Shown: positions 1 to 4,874, numbered from the stretch's first letter. The stretch is 5,192 nt of DNA from an uncultured Schwartzia sp. (GCA_905373705.1 CAJPUA010000098.1:1-5192), one strand, 5' to 3'. The notes: a model not told the origin generated them from the letters alone. Translations and numbers: made by a program.

Positions 1-278
1 TCGCCGTCGGTTTCGATGATGACTTCGTCGGCAGGCAAATTACGGGTTACTTCCTGTAAATAACGACCGGAAATGATGACCGTTCCCGCTTCTTTAACCT
101 CCGCCTTGATACGGCAAAGAACGCTCAGGGAGTAATCGGTCGCTTGAAGCTCCAGCTCGTCTTGTTCCGCCTTAAGGTAGATGCCGGAGAGGATTGGGGT
201 CTGCGGCTTATTCGCAACGGCGCGGCTGGCGATATGAAGCGCTTGGACGAGATCTGATTTAAGGCAGTTAATTTTCAT
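1..278 (-). CDS. dnaN: DNA polymerase III beta subunit (sliding clamp), N-terminal part
   Basis: DnaN forms the ring-shaped dimeric clamp that tethers the replicative polymerase to DNA. The window holds only the first 92 codons of a protein that is usually about 370 residues; the rest lies beyond the left edge. The translation starts MKINCLKSDLVQALHIASRA and continues through TPILSGIYL (about residues 28-36) and VIISGRYLQEVTRNLP, the typical N-terminal clamp fold with its ILSGI and SGR.L.E..R.LP segments. The ATG at 276-278 is preceded by AAAGAGGT (284-291) at a short 5-nt gap, which supports this start. It lies downstream of dnaA on the same strand, separated by the oriC spacer, as in most Firmicutes. 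I found no convincing promoter of its own, so co-transcription with dnaA is possible. The family call is very secure. Confidence 0.97.
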   Translation of the reverse strand, partial: MKINCLKSDLVQALHIASRAVANKPQTPILSGIYLKAEQDELELQATDYSLSVLCRIKAEVKEAGTVIISGRYLQEVTRNLPADEVIIETDG

Positions 279-327
279 AATGCACCTCTTTGTTTTGAGT
301 AAATATTATTTTGGGGCCGGGAAAAAG

Positions 328-336
328 TTATCCCCA
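328..336 (+). promoter_or_regulatory. DnaA box (one mismatch)
   Basis: TTATCCCCA differs from TTATCCACA only at position 7. It lies on the dnaN side of the AT-rich tract, 50 bp from the dnaN start codon. The departure is in the usually conserved CACA part, so binding may be weak. Confidence 0.5.
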
Positions 337-339
337 CCC

Positions 340-390
340 TTTTATTTTACGAAGAGAATATAAAAAAATTAGTCGTAGTCGTAGTAGGGC
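340..390. other. Candidate DNA unwinding element with DnaA-trio repeats
   Basis: The plus strand reads TAG-TCG-TAG-TCG-TAG-TAG at 370-387, six consecutive trinucleotides, followed by the GC-rich GGGC at 387-390 (sharing the last G of the final trio) and then DnaA-box-like DNA from 392. To the left is AT-rich DNA, including an A-rich run at 360-369. In B. subtilis, 3'-GAT-5' trios next to a GC cluster and DnaA boxes guide assembly of a DnaA filament on single-stranded DNA and open the origin. The order, strand and distance to the boxes fit that model. Two of the six units are TCG rather than TAG. No melting was computed. Confidence 0.82.
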
Positions 391-399
391 TTGTGAAAA

Positions 400-408
400 T
401 GTGGAAAA
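400..408 (-). promoter_or_regulatory. DnaA box next to the trios
   Basis: The minus strand reads TTTTCCACA, one change from TTATCCACA and consistent with the relaxed form TTWTNCACA. It is followed, with a one-base overlap, by a poorer match ATTTTCACA (392-400, minus strand, three mismatches). The pair sits directly before the GC step and trios, the position held by the unwinding-critical boxes of B. subtilis. Confidence 0.75.
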
Positions 409-442
409 GGGGGTGGGACCAGTGAAACAGGAGGAGAAGAGA

Positions 443-451
443 AGTGGATAA
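443..451 (-). promoter_or_regulatory. DnaA box (one mismatch)
   Basis: The minus strand reads TTATCCACT, with one mismatch at the last base. It faces the perfect box at 474-482, so GTGGATAA and TTATCCAC form an 8-bp inverted repeat separated by 22 bp. Confidence 0.72.
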
Positions 452-467
452 ACGGTTGGTAAGCAGA

Positions 468-504
468 AAACGGTTATCCACATTTTAAACAGGAATAACC
501 GTTT
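468..504. repeat. 10-bp perfect inverted repeat inside oriC (possible weak dnaA terminator)
   Basis: AAACGGTTAT (468-477) is exactly complementary to ATAACCGTTT (495-504), with a 17-nt loop that contains most of a perfect DnaA box. A third copy, AAACGGTT, occurs at 450-457. Read from the dnaA side, the stem is followed by only a short T run (four Ts, two to three of them paired), so any terminator activity would be weak. It may instead be a protein site or a DNA-structure element of the origin. Confidence 0.55.
474..482 (+). promoter_or_regulatory. DnaA box (perfect)
   Basis: TTATCCACA on the plus strand is an exact match to the consensus. Its first four bases are also part of the left arm of the inverted repeat at 468-504. 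Confidence 0.88.
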
Positions 505-545
505 CGCGCTTTTTTCCCCTTATCGTCAACAGAATATTCACTGGA

Positions 546-554
546 TTTTCCACA
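546..554 (+). promoter_or_regulatory. DnaA box near the dnaA stop codon
   Basis: TTTTCCACA differs from the consensus only at position 3, where T is commonly tolerated. It lies 10 bp beyond the dnaA stop codon and is the outermost box of the dnaA-dnaN cluster. Confidence 0.75.
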
Positions 555-564
555 GGCGGATAGT

Positions 565-1980
565 TTACATATGGCTGAGACGTTGCATCAGTTCGTTTAC
601 GGACGAAGTGAGTTTGGCGTCGTTTTTCATTGTTTCGGCGATCGTTTTGCAGGCGTAAAGAACCGTTGTATGATCGCGTCCGCCGAAACATTCGCCAATC
701 TGCGGCAGCGAGCTGTCCGTCATTTCCCGGCAGAGATACATGGCCACCTGACGGGGAAAGGCGATTTCCTTCGTGCGTTTTTTCGAAACAAGATCTTCCG
801 TATTAATATTGAAAAAGGAAGAAACGATCTTTTGAATGAGTTCTAAGGTAATTGTCGTGGTGCGCTGCGTCGGGTAAACGTTTTTCATCGCTTCATTAAC
901 AAGCTCGGTGGTAATGGGACGGTTATTCAGCTGCGCGTAAGCGACGACGCGGGTCAACGCGCCTTCTAATTCCCGGATATTATTGTCGATACGGCTGGCA
1001 ATGAAGGTGAGGACGTCGTTCGGGACGTCGAGCTCCTCGCTGATGGCTTTTTTCTTTAAAATCGCGATACGCGTCTCCAGATCCGGCGCCTGTACGTCGG
1101 TGATAAGGCCCCATTCAAAACGCGAGCGCAGGCGGTCTTCTAAAGTTTGAATATTGCGCGGGTGACGGTCGCTGGAAAGAATAATCGCCTTGCGCGCGTC
1201 GAATAAAGTATTAAATGTGTGGAAAAATTCTTCCTGAGTCTGTTCTTTTTTGTAGAGAAACTGAATATCATCGACGAGCAGGACGTCAATCGTGCGGTAT
1301 TTTTGGCGGAAAGCTTCAGGATTTCCTTTGACGATGGAATTAATAAATTCGTTGGTAAATTTTTCACTCGATATGTAGAGAACGCGCATATCGGGATTAT
1401 TGCTGATGATCTGGTTGCCGATGGCGTGCATGAGGTGGGTTTTGCCAAGGCCGACACCGCCGTACATAAAGAGCGGATTATAGACGGAACCGGGCGCTTC
1501 CGATACGGCGAGCGCCGCTGCGTGTGCGAAGCGGTTGGAATTGCCAATAACGAATTTATCGAAGGTATAGTGAGGGTTTAAGGAAGAGCGATCCCCCGGT
1601 TCAAGCGGCGCCAGGGACGAGCCTTCAAAGGCTGAGGTGGTGGGAGCGGCAGGACGTTCCTGTACCATCAGCACGGTTTGCCCGTTTTCTTCGGTGACAG
1701 CGCCTCCTTCGGGATAGGTAACCGATCCTTGTGGGGATTGAAAGCGAATAGCCACTTCCCGACCGATGACGGCTTTACTGGCGTCCTTGATGAAGGGAAT
1801 ATAACGATCCTGGATGTAGCCCTGAGAAAATTCATTAGGGGCTTCAAGCTGAAGAGAACCCTCGTCAAGGGCTACGGCCCGGACAGGTTCAAGCCAGCGA
1901 TCACAGGCACTTTCTGCAATGTTTTCCCGTAAATTTACAAGGATTTCCTTCCAGATGAGATCAAGCGCTTTTTCTTCCAT
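565..1980 (-). CDS. dnaA: Chromosomal replication initiator protein DnaA
   Basis: DnaA is the AAA+ ATPase that binds DnaA boxes, oligomerises with ATP, opens oriC and loads the replicative helicase. The 471-residue protein is full length for the family. Domain I (about 1-80) begins MEEKALDLIWKEIL. A variable linker spans about 85-135. The AAA+ domain follows, with Walker A GGVGLGKT (174-181), Walker B LLVDD (234-238), sensor 1 SSDRHP (269-274), the arginine-finger segment RLRSRFEWG (283-291) and sensor 2 NIRELEGAL (334-342). Domain IV (about 378-471) carries the signature GGRDHTTVLYAC (433-444) that reads DnaA boxes. The ATG at 1978-1980 has AGAAAGG (1990-1996) nine nt upstream. An in-frame ATG at 2064 would add 28 residues but lies inside the DnaA-box cluster and has no family match, so I reject it. 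Box clusters lie on both sides of the gene. Confidence 0.99.
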   Translation of the reverse strand: MEEKALDLIWKEILVNLRENIAESACDRWLEPVRAVALDEGSLQLEAPNEFSQGYIQDRYIPFIKDASKAVIGREVAIRFQSPQGSVTYPEGGAVTEENGQTVLMVQERPAAPTTSAFEGSSLAPLEPGDRSSLNPHYTFDKFVIGNSNRFAHAAALAVSEAPGSVYNPLFMYGGVGLGKTHLMHAIGNQIISNNPDMRVLYISSEKFTNEFINSIVKGNPEAFRQKYRTIDVLLVDDIQFLYKKEQTQEEFFHTFNTLFDARKAIILSSDRHPRNIQTLEDRLRSRFEWGLITDVQAPDLETRIAILKKKAISEELDVPNDVLTFIASRIDNNIRELEGALTRVVAYAQLNNRPITTELVNEAMKNVYPTQRTTTITLELIQKIVSSFFNINTEDLVSKKRTKEIAFPRQVAMYLCREMTDSSLPQIGECFGGRDHTTVLYACKTIAETMKNDAKLTSSVNELMQRLSHM

Positions 1981-2042
1981 GCGAAAAATCCTTTCTAACG
2001 ACGGAATATAAATCATACGTCGGAAATTAAACATTTTTATAG

Positions 2043-2074
2043 TTATCCACATAGTTATATACAACTGTGCATAA
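2043..2074. promoter_or_regulatory. DnaA box cluster upstream of dnaA (second oriC half / autoregulatory site)
   Basis: There is a perfect TTATCCACA at 2043-2051 (plus strand), a weaker TTATATACA at 2055-2063 (two mismatches), and TTATGCACA on the minus strand at 2066-2074 (one mismatch, a frequent natural variant). They lie between the candidate dnaA -10 box (2090-2095) and the dnaA start codon, at roughly +10 to +40 of the expected transcript. DnaA bound here would be placed to repress its own gene and to act as the upstream lobe of a bipartite origin. The autoregulatory role is inference. Confidence 0.85.
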
Positions 2075-2089
2075 CTGATAGAAAAACTT

Positions 2090-2118
2090 ATTATATAAAT
2101 TGTACGGTTCCGCTTAAA
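2090..2118 (-). promoter_or_regulatory. Candidate dnaA promoter
   Basis: On the minus strand a perfect -10 hexamer TATAAT occupies 2095-2090. A poor -35, TTTAAG, lies 17 bp upstream at 2118-2113 (three of six bases match). Transcription would start near 2083, giving a leader of about 100 nt that runs through the DnaA boxes. A perfect TTGACA also exists on the minus strand at 2134-2129, but it has no -10 hexamer at a usable distance. Confidence 0.6.
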
Positions 2119-2138
2119 ACCACTGAACTGTCAAGGCT

Positions 2139-2175
2139 GCGGCCGTTTTCCTGCAAGATGCGAAAACGGAGCCGC
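2139..2175. repeat. GC-rich hairpin in the dnaA-rpmH spacer
   Basis: GCGGC and CGTTTTC (2139-2150) pair with GAAAACG (2162-2168) and GCCGC (2171-2175), giving 12 bp with a 2-nt bulge and an 11-nt loop. It stands out from the AT-rich DNA around it. It lies upstream of both divergent promoters and has no T run on either strand, so a simple terminator role is unlikely. The function is unknown. Confidence 0.6.
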
Positions 2176-2376
2176 AAGAGAATTAAATTAAGTGTATCAA
2201 ACTCATTCGCAGGAATCAATAATGAATTTTGTCCAAAAAAAGCGAGAAGCGGTGACTTTCTTTACTATACTAAATAAAGGATTACATATAATAACAGAAT
2301 CTACATATGGTATTTACGGAAAAATGTATTTCCTGATTTGCGAGATTTTTATAAAGTCCGGTAAAAAGCGATAATC
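2176..2376. other. AT-rich spacer without a recognised gene
   Basis: About 200 bp of AT-rich DNA between the hairpin and the rpmH promoter. A 60-codon open frame (2192-2374) starts without a convincing ribosome binding site, its product resembles nothing I know, and it ends just before the rpmH -35, so I do not call it. TATACT (2266-2271) and TATAAT (2287-2292) lack partner -35 hexamers. A/T tracts at 2320-2324, 2346-2350 and 2363-2367 just upstream of the rpmH -35 could act as an UP element or bend the DNA. Confidence 0.5.
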
Positions 2377-2405
2377 TTGACACTCCGGCAGGGGTAGTCT
2401 ATAAT
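2377..2405 (+). promoter_or_regulatory. Consensus sigma-A promoter of rpmH
   Basis: TTGACA (2377-2382) and TATAAT (2400-2405) are both exact consensus hexamers with an ideal 17-bp spacer, and the DNA upstream is A/T-rich. This predicts a very strong housekeeping promoter starting near 2412, fitting a ribosomal protein gene. It would drive rpmH and, through the terminator at 2687-2712, a reduced level of rnpA and downstream genes. Confidence 0.93.
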
Positions 2406-2411
2406 CTTTAT

Positions 2412-2549
2412 TGCGGTTTCTCGGCAATTTGTTAAAAAAAAGAAAGAGAAATCGTGACGAGAGGCTGGTTCGTTTCTTATGGGACGATAATCCGGGGCAT
2501 GGCTTCGGTGCAAGCTTTCTTATAAAATTGAGGCAAAGGAGGGAGAACC
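2412..2549 (+). other. Long rpmH 5' leader with a possible stem
   Basis: The predicted transcript has about 138 nt before the rpmH ATG. A stem can form between 2412-2422 (core GGTTTCTC, 2415-2422) and 2446-2456 (core GAGAAATC), about 11 pairs with three G-U pairs and a 23-nt A-rich loop. I recognise no known riboswitch or ribosomal-protein leader. The 3' end carries a strong Shine-Dalgarno AAAGGAGG at 2535-2542. Confidence 0.4.
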
Positions 2550-2684
2550 ATGAAAAGAACATTCCAGCCGAATACCCATTGGCGCAAAGTGACGCATGGC
2601 TTTCGGGAACGCATGAAAACGAAGGGCGGCCGCCTGGTGCTGAAAAGACGTCGGCAAAAAGGCAGAAAAAAATTGTCCGCTTAA
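2550..2684 (+). CDS. rpmH: 50S ribosomal protein L34
   Basis: L34 is a small, very basic protein of the large ribosomal subunit that binds 23S rRNA. The 44-residue product begins MKRTFQPN and carries the whole family pattern: HGFRERM (16-22), then K-GGR-VLK-RR, then KGRKKLSA at the C-terminus. The length is exactly typical. AAAGGAGG (2535-2542) lies seven nt before the ATG, a near-perfect Shine-Dalgarno. It is driven by the consensus promoter at 2377-2405 and followed directly by a strong terminator, so most transcripts probably cover rpmH alone. The HWRKVTHGFRERMKTKGGR segment resembles L34 of Negativicutes. Confidence 0.99.
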   Translation: MKRTFQPNTHWRKVTHGFRERMKTKGGRLVLKRRRQKGRKKLSA

Positions 2685-2686
2685 TG

Positions 2687-2712
2687 ATAGGTCACTTCGG
2701 TGACCTATTTTT
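2687..2712 (+). terminator. Intrinsic terminator with UUCG tetraloop after rpmH
   Basis: ATAGGTCAC (2687-2695) and GTGACCTAT (2700-2708) form a perfect 9-bp stem closed by C-UUCG-G, an exceptionally stable tetraloop, followed by a T run at 2708-2712. It begins two nt after the rpmH stop codon. Because rnpA starts only about 60 nt further on with no strong promoter, partial read-through (attenuation) is likely. Confidence 0.88.
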
Positions 2713-2773
2713 CCGTGGGAAAAACCGGCCTTTATACTTACAGAAAATTTTCGCGTGAATGAGGCTGGACCGT

Positions 2774-3136
2774 ATGTCAAAACTTTTAAAACGCAGCGTG
2801 TTAAAAAATGCTCGATCGTTTCAAATGGTTTATCAAAAAGGACGCTCCTGGGCAAACCGTTATCTGGTTCTGTATGTTTTCCCGGCGAGAGGACAAGAGA
2901 CGAAGGTTGGTTTTGCCGCGGGGAAAAAATTGGGGCATGCGGTGTTAAGAAGTCGTCTGAAACGGCTCCTTCGAGAAAGTTACCGTCATCAGCAGCCGCG
3001 CGTTCGAGAAGGGTATTGGATTCTTCTCGTAGCGCGTAAACCGGCGGCGGATGTGAAACAGCCGGTGATGGAGAAGGCTTTTCTTACTTTAGGAAGGAAG
3101 GCCGGACTTTTTAAGAATGAAAAAGAGGCGGATTAG
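2774..3136 (+). CDS. rnpA: Ribonuclease P protein component
   Basis: RnpA is the small basic protein that joins the catalytic RNA of RNase P and helps it bind precursor tRNA for 5'-leader removal. The 120-residue product has the family layout: F-x-x-V-Y-x-K-G (16-23), VGFAAGKKLGHAV (45-57), the basic helix RSRLKRLLRESYR (59-71) and the strand ILLVARKPA. The normally near-invariant RNR motif is RSR here (Ser60, codon AGT at 2951-2953). I chose the ATG at 2774 because MSKLLKRSVLKNARSF aligns with other RnpA N-termini and GAGG (2761-2764) lies nine nt upstream. An ATG at 2759 would add MRLDR but has no ribosome binding site. The gene follows the rpmH terminator; TATACT at 2733-2738 is only a weak promoter candidate. 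The stop codon is two nt before yidD. Confidence 0.96.
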   Translation: MSKLLKRSVLKNARSFQMVYQKGRSWANRYLVLYVFPARGQETKVGFAAGKKLGHAVLRSRLKRLLRESYRHQQPRVREGYWILLVARKPAADVKQPVMEKAFLTLGRKAGLFKNEKEAD

Positions 3137-3138
3137 AA

Positions 3139-3351
3139 ATGACAAAAAAGCTGTGCCTGCTTTTCATTCGCGGCTATCAGGTTTTTTTGTCGCCGCTTAA
3201 ACTTCCCTGTTGCCGCTATTATCCGACTTGTTCGGAGTATGCAATACTGGCGATTGAAAAATACGGCGCCGGGCGCGGCGCCTGGCTGGCATTGAAACGA
3301 ATCTTGCGCTGCCATCCTTTCTACGCCGGGGGCTATGATCCGGTTCCTTAA
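3139..3351 (+). CDS. yidD: Membrane protein insertion efficiency factor YidD
   Basis: YidD is a small membrane-associated protein that assists YidC-dependent insertion of inner-membrane proteins. The 70-residue product has the full family pattern: an N-terminal amphipathic stretch LFIRGYQVFLSPL (8-20), CRYYPTCSEYA (25-35) and RCHPFYAGGYDPVP (57-70). The conserved cysteines at 25, 31 and 58 are all present. It begins two nt after the rnpA stop, with AGAGGCGG (3124-3131) inside the end of rnpA as its ribosome binding site, so the two genes are probably translationally coupled. It lies immediately before yidC, its functional partner. Confidence 0.97.
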   Translation: MTKKLCLLFIRGYQVFLSPLKLPCCRYYPTCSEYAILAIEKYGAGRGAWLALKRILRCHPFYAGGYDPVP

Positions 3352-3415
3352 ATTGCCGGCGGGCGTAAGGCAGCGATTCCTTTATTGAAATGCGGATAAA
3401 TTAGGATGTGATCGA

Positions 3416-4108
3416 TTGGATTTTTTGTGGTCGATATTTGAACCTCTGGTTCATCTTTTGCAGCGGACAGTAGAATTTATGTATCAGCTGACGGTATCGG
3501 CTGGTATTCCCAGCTACGGCATGGCGATTATTTTGATGACGGTGGTCATCAAAATGATTCTGTATCCTTTGACGGTGAAACAGGTCAAATCCATGAAAGC
3601 CATGCAGGAATTGCAGCCAAAGATGAAACGGCTGCAGGAACAGTATAAGACGAATCCGCAGCTTTTACAGCAGGAGATGCAAAAGCTTTACCGCGAGGCG
3701 GGCGTAAATCCATTGGCGGGCTGTCTGCCGATGTTAGTCCAGATGCCGATTCTGATGGCGATTTTTTACGCTTTAAAAGACGCGACTTATGAGGGCGGTA
3801 ATCCGTCCTTCCTTTGGCTGCCGTCGCTCTCAGAGGCGGATCCATACTATATTTTGCCGGTTCTCTCGGCCTTGTCAACGTATCTGACATCGCGGCAAAC
3901 AACGGACGGATCGAACCAGCAGATGAAGATGATGATGTACGTTATGCCGATCTTCATTGGCTGGATGAGTATGAATTTCGCGGCGGGGCTTGTCATTTAC
4001 TGGATTACGATGAATTTAGTGCAGGTCGTGCAGCAGTGGTTTATTTTCCGCGAGGAAAAGGAAGATCACGGCGGCAGTAAGGCAAAGAAAGAAAAAAAGG
4101 GAAAATGA
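3416..4108 (+). CDS. yidC: Membrane protein insertase YidC (Oxa1 family)
   Basis: YidC inserts and folds membrane proteins, alone or with SecYEG. The 230-residue protein shows the core Oxa1/YidC fold: a first membrane segment around 34-52 ending in ILYPLTVKQ, a cytoplasmic helical hairpin (about 55-95) with MQELQPKMKRLQEQY, then GVNPLAGCLPMLVQMPILMAIFYAL (96-120), a segment at 144-158, and the last segments at 172-211. The C-tail KAKKEKKGK is strongly basic, suiting ribosome contact. The groove position usually held by Arg is Lys46 (VVIKMILYPL). There is no N-terminal lipoprotein signal, unlike B. subtilis SpoIIIJ; residues 1-25 look like an amphipathic helix. The start is TTG at 3416, preceded by AGGA (3403-3406); an in-frame stop at 3386-3388 excludes a longer form and no in-frame ATG or GTG lies in between. 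Confidence 0.96.
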   Translation: MDFLWSIFEPLVHLLQRTVEFMYQLTVSAGIPSYGMAIILMTVVIKMILYPLTVKQVKSMKAMQELQPKMKRLQEQYKTNPQLLQQEMQKLYREAGVNPLAGCLPMLVQMPILMAIFYALKDATYEGGNPSFLWLPSLSEADPYYILPVLSALSTYLTSRQTTDGSNQQMKMMMYVMPIFIGWMSMNFAAGLVIYWITMNLVQVVQQWFIFREEKEDHGGSKAKKEKKGK

Positions 4109-4121
4109 GGAGGCCGTCCTT

Positions 4122-4790
4122 ATGGCGTTGAGTGTGGAAAAAACGGGTAAGACCGTTGATGAAGCGCGCCAGGCTGCGCTGGCGGAGCTGGGCGTTTCCG
4201 AAGAGCGGGCGTCCTTTGAAATTCTTGAGGAACCGTCGAAGGGATTTTTGGGACTGATCGGCGGTCATCTGGCCCGGGTGCGGGCAACGGCGCTGGCGTT
4301 GTCCCCTCTTGATAAAGGGGAAGATTTCCTGCACCGGATTTTTCAGTCGATGCAGCTTATAGTAGCGATCGAGCGGCGAGAAGAGGATGGCGCGATCATC
4401 CTGAATCTTAAAGGGGAAAACCTGGGCATTTTAATCGGCAAACACGGACAGACGCTGGACGCTTTACAATATTTGGCAAATCTTGCGGCGAACCAGGGAT
4501 TGTCCGAGGAACGGCTGCGGATTATTCTCGATGTGGAACATTACCGCGACCGGCGCGAAGAAACGCTGAAAAATCTGGCGCGGCGGCTGGCGGAGAAAGT
4601 GCGCCGGACGGGCGGCCGGGTCGTGCTGGAACCGATGAACCGGCACGAGCGGAAGATCATTCATCTGGAGCTGCAGGAGAACGATCACGTCGTAACCTTT
4701 AGCGCCGGGGACGAACCTTTCCGCAAGGTAGTCATCGAATCGCGCCGCCGGCGGAGCGAACGAAACGGCGAGGACGCCGAGCGCGTTTAA
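4122..4790 (+). CDS. jag: RNA-binding protein Jag/KhpB (Jag-N, KH and R3H domains)
   Basis: Jag (also KhpB or EloR) is an RNA-binding protein encoded next to yidC in many Firmicutes; in streptococci it works with KhpA and influences cell elongation. The 222-residue product has three domains. The Jag-N domain (about 1-55) has the KGFLGLIG motif at 40-47. The KH domain (about 75-150) carries the GxxG loop as IGKHG (105-109). The C-terminal R3H domain (about 155-215) has the defining R-x3-H as R177-H181 in NRHERKIIH. The tail (209-222) is rich in Arg, Glu and Asp. AGGAGG (4108-4113) lies eight nt before the ATG and overlaps the yidC stop, so the gene is surely in the yidC transcript. A terminator follows at 4808. 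Confidence 0.97.
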   Translation: MALSVEKTGKTVDEARQAALAELGVSEERASFEILEEPSKGFLGLIGGHLARVRATALALSPLDKGEDFLHRIFQSMQLIVAIERREEDGAIILNLKGENLGILIGKHGQTLDALQYLANLAANQGLSEERLRIILDVEHYRDRREETLKNLARRLAEKVRRTGGRVVLEPMNRHERKIIHLELQENDHVVTFSAGDEPFRKVVIESRRRRSERNGEDAERV

Positions 4791-4807
4791 ACGGGGGAAC
4801 GAGGAAA

Positions 4808-4841
4808 GGGCTGTCTCAGTTTCTTGAGGCGGCTCTTTTTT
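4808..4841 (+). terminator. Intrinsic terminator between jag and mnmE
   Basis: GGGCTGTCTCA (4808-4818) pairs with TGAGGCGGCTC (4825-4835) through 11 pairs, three of them G-U, around a 6-nt loop, and is followed by six Ts (4836-4841). Three further A-T pairs (4805-4807 with 4836-4838) can extend the stem. It would end the rnpA-yidD-yidC-jag transcript or attenuate entry into mnmE, which starts 33 nt later. I see no clear promoter in between. Confidence 0.82.
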
Positions 4842-4874
4842 GTCTAAGGGGAAGTAGTAAATGGGGGAATCCTT

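Larger units (their letters stand above)
279..564. other. oriC: Replication origin oriC, unwinding half (dnaA-dnaN spacer)
   Basis: This 286-bp gene-free spacer carries the hallmarks of a Firmicute origin. It has perfect or one-mismatch DnaA boxes (TTATCCACA family) at 328-336, 400-408, 443-451, 474-482 and 546-554. A GC step and a run of TAG/TCG trinucleotides lie at 370-390, and an AT-rich stretch at about 339-370. The element order from dnaA toward dnaN (boxes, GC cluster, trios, AT-rich DNA) matches the known basal unwinding region of B. subtilis, so DNA melting is expected near 340-387. With the box cluster upstream of dnaA it would make a bipartite origin. The box matches are read directly; the origin function is inferred from the family pattern. 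Confidence 0.9.

Noticed and set aside
505..515. T run next to the oriC inverted repeat, as a rightward terminator
   Set aside because: Five bases (CGCGC) separate the stem from the six Ts, and no rightward gene ends here.
520..528. TTATCGTCA as another DnaA box
   Set aside because: Two mismatches (positions 6 and 7) fall in the conserved 3' half of the box, so binding is doubtful.
1219..1581. 120-codon open frame on the plus strand inside dnaA
   Set aside because: It is antisense to the AAA+ domain of DnaA with no start signals or family match, so it is a shadow of the real gene.
1981..2064. 28-residue N-terminal extension of DnaA
   Set aside because: It would start inside the DnaA-box cluster without a ribosome binding site, and the sequence before MEEKALDLIWKEIL does not resemble DnaA N-termini. 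The ATG at 1980 has a good AGAAAGG at the right distance.
2318..2333. Small inverted repeat GGAAA/TTTCC with a 6-nt loop
   Set aside because: Only five base pairs, mostly A-T, in AT-rich DNA; expected by chance.
2192..2374. 60-codon open frame on the plus strand
   Set aside because: No clear ribosome binding site, no recognisable product, AT-driven composition, and it sits in a promoter-bearing spacer. It is most likely chance.
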